This document shows positions 34,649 through 45,863 of a stretch of 64,000 bases of DNA, piece by piece (within the stretch, counting starts at the first letter, position 1; the number at the start of each line of letters is the position of its first letter). Source of the stretch: Tricholomella constricta (lineage: Eukaryota; Basidiomycota; Agaricomycetes; Agaricales; Lyophyllaceae); contig JAACJP010000003.1 in NCBI GenBank assembly GCA_013368375.1, positions 744,001 to 808,000 of the forward strand. The letters are read 5' to 3'. The notes under the pieces were generated by a model. The model was given only the letters and a program-made list of their open reading frames with translations, had not been told where the DNA came from and did no database searches. The position numbers and the translations under genes were made by a program.

Positions 34649-36201
34649 ATGGCCGTTAAAGAGGCCGTGGACACCTCTCCTGGTATGCTTGCGCTGTCCT
34701 TATACACGAAATAAATGACAAACTGAACCTTCAGAGGTCATGTTGGCCTTCTATCGTCGTCTCTATCCTTTCAAATCTCTTTTCAATTGGCTGAACCATG
34801 AACACGCACCAACGCGTCGCTTTACTCATCGCGAATTCGCCTTTACGCTGCAAGGCGATGTGTATCTCCGTTACAACTCCTTTAATACGGCTGAAGAACT
34901 CAAGAAGCAAGTCTGTCAACTCAACCCGACTCGGTTCGAGATCGGACCCGTCTACTCTGCGAGGGTACGTGCTTTGCCCCAACTCTACTCTTTCCCATCT
35001 CAGTGCGGTTATTCAGCCTAAAGATAAAAAGACAGTTCGTCCGGGAATGTTCACCCCCCTGCAACGCGAGCTAGTTTTCGATATCGACATGACGGATTAC
35101 GATCCCGTTCGAACTTGTTGTTCAGGTGCCGACATCTGTAGGCGGTGTTGGGCCTTCATTTCGGCCGCGGTTCAAGTTCTTCATACCTCAATACGCGAGC
35201 AGTTTGGATATGAAAACCTCCTTTGGGTTTATTCGGGTCGACGTGGTATTCATTTGTGGATATCAGACAAGGAGGCTATGGAGTTGACTGACGATCAGCG
35301 CAAGGCCCTCGTCAGCTGGATGACCGTAATTCACGGTGGACAGGAATCCAGTAAAAAGTTGAACGTGCGCCTTAATGCCCGATCGCTCCCCGCCTCCTTG
35401 CAGTATGTTATCTCGATTCAAATGCTTGACCTTACCTCATTGAAATATCCAGGACGGCTGTAGAGCACCTTGCAACGATATTTCCGGAAGTTGTACTCAG
35501 TGATCAAAATCTTTTTGCGTCCGAGGACGGCTACGAAGCTCTTCTTGAACAAATCCCTGATTCTCAGGTTGTTACTAGTCTCCGTAAAACATGGTCAGCA
35601 AATCCATCACGCTCCTCAGAAGACAAATGGCTGGACCTCAAAGCTCAAGCTAAGAAGTTTGAGAAAGGATCTTCCCAACGGGTACGTCGCCTCACTCATG
35701 GCTGGTCCATTTTTTGTTTACATTTTTCGCAGACAAACCTTACAGCAGCGATGGAGGATATAATTCTTCATTACACATATCCCCGTATAGACGCGGAGGT
35801 ATCCAAACACAGAAACCATTTGCTGAAAGCACCGTTCTGTGTCCACCCCAAAACCGGACGTGTTTGTGTTCCGGTCGACCCCTTACATATCGATGAGTTC
35901 AATCCAGAGAGCGTACCGACCGTCGGCCAACTTCTGAAAGAATTGGACACCGCTGGCAGATCAGAGGGTGAAGTTGGTGAACACCACTCTGGTACCGTTT
36001 TTCCCGCATCGCTACTTCCTCGTCGATCTCACGGCTATCGCAGATTGGGAAAAAACCTCTCTGAAGCCATATGTTGATATACTAGACAAGCATGCTCTCA
36101 GGTTGATGGAGCAAGTCAGGCTGGAGAAACGTGAACAAGGTACATCGGTTTTCTCTGGGGTTCGGCATCGACTGACTGGCCCACCAGATGTATCTTGGTA
36201 A
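34649..36201 (+). CDS. PRI1: DNA primase small (catalytic) subunit
   Basis: Seven exons (34649-34682, 34735-34964, 35017-35402, 35453-35681, 35733-35967, 36044-36139, 36188-36201) join to 407 residues, the normal length. The first exon gives MAVKEAVDTSPE before VMLAFYRRLYPFKSLFNWL. Catalytic motifs are intact: ELVFDIDMTDYD with the metal-binding Asp pair, a Cys cluster RTCCSGADICRRCW, and WVYSGRRGIHLWISD, the nucleotide-binding motif. DWEKTSLKPYVDIL precedes the C-terminus. With the large subunit and DNA polymerase alpha it makes RNA primers for replication. All introns are 44-76 nt. Confidence 0.95.
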
Positions 36202-36420
36202 CTTGTGTCTTTGTTCGCTGTACTTGTATCAATTTTCTTTGTATCGGAAACATTCCCTTCGCCGAATCAGCGACGACCTATTATTCTCATTCTCAAGGTA
36301 CGGTATTCTGGTAGGCTACCCGGCCCGAAAAAAGTTTGAAGGAACCCCTCGAACGTGTCGCAGAATGCACGCGATCTGCCCTGATGTGAAACTTCAATCT
36401 CATAAGTAATAACGCTTTGA

Positions 36421-36726
36421 CGCCTAAAACTATCAGGATCAATTTGTATCCGCTTATCGAGATACCGCGATGGTCCGCACGCCCTTGACTCCACAGGATG
36501 TATCGAGGTCATTCTTGGCGACTCGGAGATTGAAGCTCTCACAGAGCTCGGAAGCTCACACGAGGAGGCACCAAGCCATGCATACCTCATCATTTTGAAT
36601 ACGTTCGGCAACGATGGAGCCGTGCATAGGCAGAGGGGCAGGACGTTGTATTTCGTCCACGGTGTTAATACGACGCATCTCAATCTCAAGTCATCGATAC
36701 TTCAAGTAATGGCACCAAAGAACTGA
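36421..36726 (+). pseudogene. Start-less open frame, possible gene remnant
   Basis: A frame of about 101 codons opens after a stop near 36420 and ends at TGA 36724-36726 without any early Met. It reads like real protein: CIEVILGDSEIEALTELGSS, then APSHAYLIILNTFGNDGAVH and GRTLYFVHGVNTTHLN. A CCACAG at 36490-36495 could be a 3' splice site, making this the last exon of a gene whose earlier exons I cannot find; otherwise it is a fragment. I recognise no family. Confidence 0.3.
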
Positions 36727-36882
36727 TATATATCATCCTGGGAACGACAGGGAACGTACAAAGAACTGGCAGAGATACTCCAAAATATTTACGTGAACAA
36801 CAAGTCGTGAACATATGAAGCTATAAAAAAATCGCATGCGCCCAGAACGAGGGAAGGAAGAACGAGTGATGAGTCCATGCAG

Positions 36883-38569
36883 TCAATGAGCCTGCTCCAA
36901 CGCTTCCGCGATCTCCATCTCCAACCATCTGGATACAACCGGATGCACATCCGGGTCCGTGACCAAGGTGTCGAGGGCCCGAAGGGCAACAGTGATTGAA
37001 CACTCCTCTGCCCGCCCGAAGCCGGACATACATTCCTTTCTGTATTGGTCCTCCGACAGACCAATCATGTTCCCAACTGAGATGTTGGGATATACCCCAT
37101 TCAGGGGTGCCTGCAGGACAACCGGCAGAGCAATGAGCAGTGGAACCTCCGTGGCAAGGATTTCGAGCTCCCGTGCTACTTCATTCAAGTGCTCTTGAGA
37201 TTCGATATTGCGTGGCAGAGAGTGGACTGCGTCAAGAAGCGGAGGCAAGGCCTGGAGCCCTTCCAGAGCATCATCGACGACCTCTCTAGCCAGCCTCGTG
37301 GCTTCTTTGTCTCCTGTGGGCAGTGGGAGTAGACTGAAGAGATCGAAAAGGGCGCGAGCGTCGGCTGCCGTTGTGGCAGGAACGGCAGCTGCCGGCGGTG
37401 AAGGGGGGCGCGACGGAGGGAGCTTGATGTTGAACCTGGCTGCGGGCGGCGTAAGCGGAGGTGTAGTCGATCCACGACTTTTCTTGATCGCGAGAGGAAT
37501 CAAGTCCGGCGACGACGGAGGGGACGTGCTTACATCGGGCCGATGCGACAGAGCAACCAACCCACGCCACACGATCGAAATAAGGAATGTGGCAAGCGTC
37601 GTCTGGGATACAGTCGAAGTGGTATACCGCGCAATGGCCTTCGCATAGACGGGCATGATGGTCTGCAGTGCTACGATGGAAGGATGGTGTGCTACTGGCG
37701 CCTTGATGACAGGGGTAACCTTTACTCCAGTCGACAAGTTGGGTGTTTCGAGTGCTCCGAGAAGAGGGATCAACTCGGTGTGGATCGCGGCAACGAGTGG
37801 GCTGACTACCCTATTGATCAACGAAACGAGTTTCTGTCGTATGATCTTCAATCCGTCGCCACGCAAGTCGACATCGGTTCCAAGATCCAGCGCATCGAAT
37901 GTCTCGAGCAGCTCATCAACAAAGGTAACGATGGCGAGTGCATGCACCTGTGTGGGATTCGGATTTAGGGACTGCAACGTAGGTGCAGGTGCATGTTGGA
38001 AGGCAGGCGATGAGATAAGAGGAAGCAGATGCGCAGACAGGTTTGTCAAGAGCACGGATAGTGGGCGTTGCAATGAACGAACAATTGCCCTGTGCAGATG
38101 CGGCGAGTCCTGGGTGGCCTTGAGTTCCCTTGAGAAGATCGGACATGAATTAAGGTGATCGATATGTCAGAAGCGACGGAACGTACAAGGCGATGAGAGC
38201 ACCAAGTGCATGCCCGCGGCCCTGTGGGATCGGACGCTTGCCAGAAACCTGCTCGTTGGCGGCGGCTGGACCGGTAGGTTGGGCGAGGGCTCTGGACACG
38301 GCTTCGCTGAGCTTCAAGCTAAGCATTTCCAGATACGACCCGTCCTGGACCAGGGTCGTAGGAGCAGTGTTCAAGGCTACACTTGGAGATGGAGAAGGTC
38401 GTCGGAAGTTACTCAAGGACAACTTGTTGAGGGATCGAGGGGCTCGGTCAAGACCACTGCTTGAGCCTGGGCGAGAGGGAGTCGGGGACGTGGACGGCGT
38501 CGTCAAAGGAGGTGAGGAAGGTCGGCTGGCGGGGCGGAAGAAGGAGGGGTGTTTGAGCACATTCATCAT
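36883..38569 (-). CDS. Uncharacterised 542-aa protein
   Basis: Two exons, 38569-38187 and 38128-36883, join across a 58-nt GTACGT...CAAG intron into 542 residues. The N-terminal 75 residues are Ser/Pro-rich and basic (FRPASRPSSPPLTTPSTSPT). The rest is mostly helical and Leu/Ala/Val-rich, with a Pro-rich insert (about residues 340-370) and an ending VSRWLEMEIAEALEQAH. The helical parts (VHALAIVTFVDELLETFDAL) suggest an ARM/HEAT-like or helical-bundle fold, but no family is recognised. No signal peptide or membrane segment is evident. Coding support is strong because of the long open frame and in-frame splice. Confidence 0.7.
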
Positions 38570-38993
38570 TGTGAAGGCGGAGGGTGGCGGGGCGGGTGGA
38601 TGGGGAATTTGTGGGGATTAAATTCTATGTCTAGCGTTCTATGTCAAAGGGGGATTTCCAACCTTCCGAGGAGAGAGAGAGAGCAATTATCCCATCGAAT
38701 AAGCAAGAAAAGGCAGAGTATTGGGCGTCAGGAAAATTGAACGCTTGGGGGGGGGGGCCCTAAGGAGGTCGATCTGTGTCAACAAGAAGGCAGGCGAGGG
38801 GTCCGAAGAGAATGGTAATCTTGTGTCTTAGGCTGGGAGGAATGAGTTGGAGAAGAGGATGGACGGGGCAGAGTGAGAGCCACATACCAGATAAGAGGAA
38901 CAACCATAGATTGTGGTCGATGCGGTTCAACAACAACAATTCAAGAAATTTTCGATCCTGTCTCATCATTATGTACAACTCAACCTTCCCACG
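38570..38993. other. Intergenic region with 11-G tract
   Basis: This lies upstream of the 542-aa gene and downstream of the adaptin-like gene. It contains an uninterrupted run of 11 G at 38747-38757 followed by CCC. Nothing else is recognisable. Confidence 0.5.
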
Positions 38994-41900
38994 CTACATA
39001 TCCTCCGTTAACAGCTGTTTCACATGCGCACGCAGACTTGTATCGCTACATCGCACCCGCCACAAACAACTATCCTCTTCCGACTCCTTGAGGCGAAGTA
39101 CCGCCCGTGTCCGAACACCACGCACAATCACCTTCAAGTCACCTGCAAAGTTCGACGTCGGTTGAGCGCCCTCATGACTTGCCATCAAGCCTTTCGCACC
39201 TATAAACGGTGGCACATCCACAGAAATCACCTGTAGCCGAAGGCCGGACCCTTGCAGCCGTCGAACTGCATTGTCGATGGATTCGTTGTACCAGCCCCGC
39301 GCATCGCCCTCCTCAGTAGACTCCCACACGTCCTTGAAATTCAGTTCGTCATCGGCGTCTGTTCCCGAAGCCGTGTCTGAAGGATCAGACACAAAGGGTG
39401 AATCCAGTGCAATCAGATCCACACGAGGCCCCTTTGATCAACTGTCAAATGCAACTTCTCCCGACTTTATGGCAGAAAGACGTACCAGCTCTTCGATAGA
39501 TCGTTCCACTGATGTCTCAAGCCTTGAAAGTGTCTGTGAAGATCTCTGTGCCTTACCCAGGATTTCTAACTCTTGTCGACCGGCTGCTAGTGTCAGCTCT
39601 CCAGGTGTCATCGTTCTTGATAACGAGTCCGTTGAAGACATGGATAGCCGGGAATTGACGCGACTCAAAGTGTCGTGGTCACTGTCCAAGAGTGTTTCCG
39701 AACGATAACTACCGGCAGGATAAGGTGATCTTGATGATTCACGGGTGCGTAATTTAGGCGCGGGTATCGGAGTATCATAGGCATCGTATCTGAGCTTGCT
39801 GGCTGACAATATCTGACTCGACGACGGCACTGGAGGAGGAGAAGATGGAGCGCGCCCAGCGGGTTGCTCTAGGAGCGCAGCTAAAAAGTCAGGAAGCTAC
39901 AGATAATTGTATCGAAAATGCTTTGAAGGCCAGAATATAACTCACAGAGGAAGTTCGTGCTCTTCGTACTATCTCAGTGAGAGCAGCCTTGTCGTGTACA
40001 AGCGTAACAAATTGCTCGCAACGCTGAATGACTCGTTAATATCAAGAAAATCCTTGTGAGGGGCCGCTTTACCTGCCGGATATGCCGCTTCGAATTCTGG
40101 CCAAGTTCCGTAACAGTCTGCACAATCAACGGGGGTATCTCATCACATTCCACGGCAACACGGAGCATGGCCAGTAAACATGCATCCTTGACAGAGACTG
40201 TCAATGCGTCAATACTACTTTGTCTTTAAAATGCGATGCAGGCTCACGAATGCATGACGGTAGATGAAACGCAAGTCCCTGAAGTATGTGCAGAGGCGGA
40301 ATGGACAGCTTCCCACACTGCTCAGTGGCCAAAGCCGCGACAATGACCATCATGGTCTGCGGAAGCTTCGAGTCGGATTCCACCACAGATGTCAGTATCG
40401 TAGTGGGAAATCCGATACGGAAATCTCCAGTGGCTACAGGGACACCCGTCAGTAGGCTTGGGGGAAGTCTGTATGAAGACTGACCATTGCGGAAATGATT
40501 TAGGACCATCTCAACGACCGTTTCTAAAACAAGTCGATCAGGGGATGCTTTCTCCAACCGTACAAGCAGTTCCTTCAATTCATGAGCATACAGCTCGCCG
40601 TCCTCCCCAGACTGTATTTCCACAATTTCGATCAGCCGAAGTGCATATGCATTCACATCGTTGATGGATAATCCAGAAGGGATATGTTCGATCGCCTGTG
40701 AATAGTATGCCACGACGATTCCAAGATCGACGCGGTTCAAAACTCTAAGGGTCTTTGCCAGCACTCAACGGAAATAGAACAGACATTCCTGCAGATATAC
40801 TTACCGTTCGACGAATGAGGGCATCACTCGAGTCTAACAGCTGCATTACCTGCTCCACTTCCCAAGCATCCAAGACAGCGGGCGTGTCCGGTGAGGTCCC
40901 TCCCCACAGTATGGGATCTATACATTCCAAACACGACAAGAAGAGATACACATCGTTGGGATCGCGAGAAGTGAGGAATTGGCGAAGGTTGTGAACAGGG
41001 GATTCGAAATTGACCGGCGTTGATGATTGTAAGACCTGAGGTGAAAAAAGCGTTAGCAACATGAAGGCTCCACGCAATATCGCTGATTATGGGCGCAGTC
41101 AACCATAGATAAAAGTTTCAGAGGAATTGATAACCAACCGCGATCATGGGACTTTGATGATGAGCGAATGAGCTCCAGGAGGGTAGGGATATTATCTTCG
41201 GACAGACTGGCGTACGTTCGCGTCAAATTCATATGATGATTTCAGTCTTCCACCTGAAAACGACACCTACCCGAGGAAGTAGAGAGCGGAAAGGATTCTG
41301 ACAGTAAACCACGGTTTATAGGAAGAAGGGTTTGATAGCGCCGCCTTCAAGGCGTCATTAACGGCCGATTGCGCATTTGGGGCGGGTTTCTTGATCTAAA
41401 ACACCAGTCAGCTGCAAAAGCGAAACAAGGCACGGAAGCTCACCTTCGCACAATGAGCAGATAATACAAGAGCAGCGCTTGCGACTGACGGGTTGGGATC
41501 TTCTAGCCTTGTCACCACCTTTCGACCAATTCGCGAAAGCAACTCAGGGTGATGGTGAGCGAGCGAGCGGAACGCCAGCAACGCGCGTCGACGAACGTGT
41601 GGTCTATATGCCATGTAGTCGGACCTGGTCAAAGAAGTTGAAAAATATATTGTTCAGGATACATACTGACGAGTTATGTGACAGAAGGTCGTGGACTCGA
41701 GATTGAATTGCGGGGATGAGATCTTCGTTTGAGGAGGCTATCACGTTGTCCAATGCAAGGCATATTTGGGATATATTGTCACATTCCAAGTCCTACGTCC
41801 AGTTTAGACAGTTAATGTGTATATTATAATCCACCCTCGTACCTTGCGAATGGTGTTGACCAGCATCAACTGTAGCTCGTGGTGGGCAGGCATGACCTCG

Positions 41901-42328
41901 GAACAGAATAGATAACCTGCATTGCGTGTAAGTCTATCACATACACACTATACAATGTGGAAGTCACCTATCCTTTTTTGATCAATATTCCGGCCAGCCT
42001 CAACTAGAGTGACAGCATGAGATAATGCGAAGCTGAAAGCGTCAGGAGAGAGAAAGCCATGCGACGCGTTCGTATAACAGTAAAGAAGTACGATCAGGAG
42101 TTTTCTGCATTCCTCCTGCACCAGATGTCAGCACTGGATTCACCAAGGAATGTACGGCAAGCTGCGAACAATTGACAGGGCTGGGCCAGTAAGTTGCCGA
42201 CGTATTGCCTCGATCTCCGACGCTAAATGCTGGTTTGCCGATTGAGTGGAAGTCGCATATTCCACTTTCTGGACCAAGGAGTAATGGGCTCTACTAGTTG
42301 CACCTGAGGAGATGAAGGGAACTTCCAT
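38994..42328 (-). CDS. AP-4 epsilon-like adaptin (ARM-repeat protein)
   Basis: A multi-exon gene starting at Met 42328 (MEVPFISSGATSRAHYSLV). The N-terminal exons show the large-adaptin pattern: KRIGYLFCSEVMPAHHELQL and MLVNTIRKDLECDN, equivalent to KRVGYLAVSLFL...LLLLVNTVVKDL of epsilon and gamma adaptins. ARM-type helices follow (HVRRRALLAFRSLAHHHPEL, RLEDPNPSVASAALVLSAHC, DALIRR then TLRVLNRVDLGIVV). The C-terminal third is Ser-rich and ends in a small beta-rich region (GLRLQVISVDVPPFIGAKG). Large adaptins form heterotetrameric coat adaptors at the trans-Golgi network or endosomes. The epsilon assignment is from resemblance only; gamma-type is possible. Introns of about 50-60 nt were not all fixed. 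Confidence 0.65.
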
Positions 42329-42420
42329 GAGTAGCACTGTTGATTATGGACGGTCTTTGAATTTCTGAAGCATGACCGCTACAGACAAGCAGAGCCAAAC
42401 ACATTCTTCTTGTTTCCCCC

Positions 42421-43652
42421 ATGTCGACAGCAACGGCTCACTCGTTCAACAAAATTCTCAACCAGACAAAGATTGCTTCAAAATCTCGCGCTTCCGGAGA
42501 AGTTGACGATGGAACTAAGAAGCTTCGGCGTCTGATACTGGTCGAGGGCATTCCGTCGGCTGTGGTACATATTTCTCGCTCGCTGCCTTTGGCCGAAAAC
42601 TAAATGCAATCAGGACCCCTCTCTCCGGCCTCGGATATGGAAGATCCTCCTCCGCGTGTCGGACCTCCCTGCAGAAACGTTTCTCGAGTATGTCGCGCGT
42701 GGACCTTGCGAGGTTCGAGAGAAGATTAGGAACGACACATTTCGGTTAGCCGAAAGTACTAACCACTCCAATTACGCAACTTATGCGTACCTCCAGAACA
42801 CTGGCGACAGATAGGGGGTTCAAGGAACGTGTTCGAGAGGATATGCTTGTGCGCTTACTGGATGCCTTCGTGTGGCGAAATCACGGTTCGTTCGCTTCGA
42901 CCCATACATAGGACGCGACTTTGACGGTGACATGCAGATAATCAAGAAACGCAGCAGCTTGGATTCACATACGTTCAAGGGATGAACGTTCTTGCCGCGC
43001 CGTTCCTCTATACTATGCCCTCAGAACTCGAGGCGTTCTTCTGTTTCTCCAAATTCATTGAAGAGTCGTGTCCACTCTATGTTCAACCCACACTAGAAGG
43101 AGTCCACAGGGGTCTGAAGGTACGTATCCCCTCTCTTCCCGTGGTTTCTCATCCTCATTTCCTGCCGACAGCTCCTCGATCGCTGCCTCAAGATCGTTGA
43201 TCCTGAACTTTATGCGCATCTGCGATCAAAGAATCTTTCAGCAGAGATCTACGCGTTTCCGTGTATGTGATCAGCTAACGATCCATGTTAGCCCGATACT
43301 TAACGCTTCTCCAGCCGTGCTGACGTTGTGCGCTTGTACGCCGCCCCTCAACCAGGTCCTTCAGCTCTGGGACTTCCTCCTTGCCTTTGGCGTTCATCTC
43401 AACGTGCTTTGCGTTATCGCCCAGCTTTTGCTCATAAGAGATGATGTCATGAAATCCTCCAGGTGGGTGATCTTTTTTTCGAACTTTGCAATTGATGTAA
43501 CGTCTATGACCAGTCCGATGCGCCTGCTTCGCACATTTCCAGACCTCGAAGCACTTCCCGTTATCGGCATTGCTGTTACTCTGGTTCGAGACCTTCCCGC
43601 CGAACTCTACGATGAACTTGTCAGACATCCTTATGAGATAAAAGCTTCTTGA
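42421..43652 (+). CDS. BUB2: Bub2/Cdc16-type TBC-domain GAP subunit
   Basis: Seven exons (42421-42564, 42614-42744, 42797-42885, 42938-43119, 43172-43260, 43292-43462, 43514-43652) give 314 residues. The TBC domain runs through nearly the whole protein: SLRPRIWKILLRVSDLPAET, then LGFTYVQGMNVLAAPFLYTM, FPDLEALP, and TLCACTPPLNQVLQLWDFLL. RIWKILL stands in the Arg-finger motif position. LGFTYVQGMN keeps the Gln-finger motif YxQGM. Bub2 with Byr4/Bfa1 is a two-part GAP for the Tem1/Spg1 GTPase at spindle poles, restraining mitotic exit or septation. About seven residues (PPILNAS) seem inserted at the exon 5/6 join. It is divergent from the adaptin gene by 92 bp. Confidence 0.9.
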
Positions 43653-43839
43653 TTCTCGGTTTGCATCATGTTACTTGCTGTGAGGTTCAACTCCTGTAAT
43701 TTTTACCACCTGTACTTGTCATCGTCCTGTTGATTATTCTGTATCCCTAGCCACGTGAATTTGAATTTGACGATATTCAAAATCAAATCGATCGATCTAC
43801 GTACACCTGTTTTCCAGAACGCCCCTCCCGCTTCTAAAC

Positions 43840-44536
43840 ATGTCTATCGACGAGAAGTCATTAGAAGTATGCAATCAAATATGACCCTTCCCTCCGACAA
43901 TATTTATACGCCTGCGCAGGAAGTTGTCGCCCTAGGCATGTCATCGTCTGTTCCACCAGCGTACCGCAGGCTAAAATTCTTGACAGCGATATGTAAGGAG
44001 CTGGGACTACTTAACAAGCTGCTGTCTCGTAGCATGGCAACATTCCCCCATCTACCGACTTATAGGACGGGTGTTATCCAGGTTGGCCTGGCCGCGGTGC
44101 ATAGCCATGGTGATAATTTGGAATCACCTCGCGAGGTGCGACTCCGAATATTGCGCCATTTTCCTATTCTGCCCTGCAAATCATCCTTTACTCTCCATAT
44201 GACCTGCTATACATCAACTCGATTGGAGGCAAAAAATAGCCCGGCGTCCACGTTTTCTGCGTACCAGTCGCCATATCTGTCCTCATCATGCGTCTTCCCT
44301 TCTCTGATACTACTCGTGTCTAATCAAGTCACCGTCTTTCATATACAGGCCTTCGCAGTTTATGGCGTGTTTCGATCAAACGCTCGCGGCGACTATCGGG
44401 CCCCTTGTGGAAGTTCCTGTTTACTTGCCCTCACATGGGTGGCTCTCTTGCTCAGCAACCGTTTGAACGGCTCAAGGACGAACGAATGCGCAGAGAAAAA
44501 CAGAGTGTAGAGAAATTGTTAAGGTTAGACCCATAA
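43840..44536 (+). CDS. Small multi-exon gene, unknown product
   Basis: Exon 1 (43840-43866, MSIDEKSLE) and exon 2 (43920-43992, EVVALGMSSSVPPAYRRLKF) join across a clean 53-nt intron. A third exon may begin at 44034 (after CTTAAC...CTCGTAG), reading SWQHSPIYRLIGRVLSRLAW. The last exons appear near 44360 (MACFDQTLAATIGPLVE) and after a 43-nt intron (QPFERLKDERMRREKQSVEK), ending KLLRLDP with TAA at 44534-44536. The middle join is not resolved. The charged C-terminal helix looks real. No family is recognised, and a decayed gene is possible. Confidence 0.4.
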
Positions 44537-44681
44537 TGGAAACTACGGAGAGATTACTGTTACAACATAATTTCACATTACAAACGATACAATGTACCTG
44601 AAAAGCTAACTAAAAACTATACAGAATTGCGTTGCATCCTAAATCTATCCAGAGTTCCGCTAGACGGAGAGCGGATACGAA

Positions 44682-45608
44682 TTAATGTCTACGTTGCGTG
44701 TCATGCGACAAGATCGGAGGAAATTCTGGCGGATCTGTGCGTGGGCGATTATTGGACCTTGAGTCGTCCAGGCAGTCGCTCGCGCCGTCGACTCGCTCAA
44801 TGAGCTCGCGGCAATCCATTATTCCTCCGCAGCAATCCGAGGCAGGACTCTCGCTTCTGCTGCCATATCTGGAGTAGGACATCTCCTCCGAACGAGCGAC
44901 GACGGATTCAGGAGAATCCTCTCTGTAAAGCCGTTTCCTGCGTGGTGGGTTATGATTATGGTTAATGGTGGGATTCAATCCAGGATGTGCATATGGTGGA
45001 GATGGCGCAGGAGATGGGAATGATGCGGGGCGAAGGACGTTCGATGTTGTGGCTGGATGTTCAGAGAAGGGGTGATTCAACGATCCCACATACGGCCTGC
45101 CAAGCTGGGAGCCATGATGTGGCTCCGGGAACGCCAACTGATGGAATCGAGCGAGAGACGATGATGCCACTGATAGATTATGCAACAACTCTGAGGATGC
45201 ATGTGCCTAAAATTGCATGAGCTTATCGGCCAGTGAACAAAATATTTGGCGTACAGTCTGGGAATCCAGTGCCAGGGGTGGTGCGACTTGCCCTGCACGC
45301 GCGGCTGCGAGCTCGTTTCGCAACTGAACATTCTCTTCTTCTGCCTTGCGAACGCGTTCTTCGAGGTCCGTGACATACTGAGCTCGCCTTGCGCGATAGT
45401 CTCTTTGTTGTACGAGAGCGCGTGTCGGAGGAATGGTGAAATCTTTCTTACGGCCCCTGGTCATTCTTGAAACTCGACCGCATGTGGTTTGAGGGAATGG
45501 TGGAAGTGGTGGGTCAGGCAGTTGATGGGAGGTGTATTCCCCGTTGTTTTGAGGTTGAGTGACAATCAGCATGAATTGCGCAAGAAATGGCGACGCAGGT
45601 TCCCACAT
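44682..45608 (-). CDS. bZIP transcription factor
   Basis: Two exons, 45608-45255 and 45206-44682, join in phase 0 to 292 residues; without removing the 48-nt intron (GTACGC...TTTTAG) an in-frame TAG appears. The basic region is TRGRKKDFTIPPTRALVQQR then DYRARRAQYVTDLEERVRKA, with a short leucine zipper (LEERVRKAEEENVQLRNEL). The spacing N/Q-x2-R-x-Y/F-R-x-R-R resembles basidiomycete Yap/HapX-like factors. The C-terminal half is disordered with PRRKRL, a likely nuclear signal, and ASDCCGGIMDCRELIER, whose Cys residues recall redox- or metal-sensing clusters. Target genes are unknown. Met 45572 is an alternative start. Confidence 0.8.
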
Positions 45609-45863
45609 TCAAAATGCCATTGATTATGAATGAATTTGATTGAAGTCAAATCAAGCATAACTACCAAGCTTTTGTGTGCCACATGGACGAGATAACGCTG
45701 GGAAGCCACACTCGTCAACGAGTCTTCTTTGGGAACGATTCGACGTCTGTTCGCTCTACCGCGATGTTCTCAATCCAACGTTCCTATTGGACTGACTGAT
45801 TTAAAAGCGCGTGTGCAGTCAATGTTCTCGAAACTGGAAAGCCTGGCAGGGATTAATTTCTAA

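Noticed and set aside
36267..36689. 140-aa minus-strand frame downstream of primase
   Set aside because: The plus-strand frame over the same bases reads far more like protein; the minus frame shows no domain.
45207..45209. In-frame TAG splitting the bZIP gene into two proteins
   Set aside because: A 48-nt GTACGC...TTTTAG intron removes it in phase 0, so a single protein is the simpler reading.
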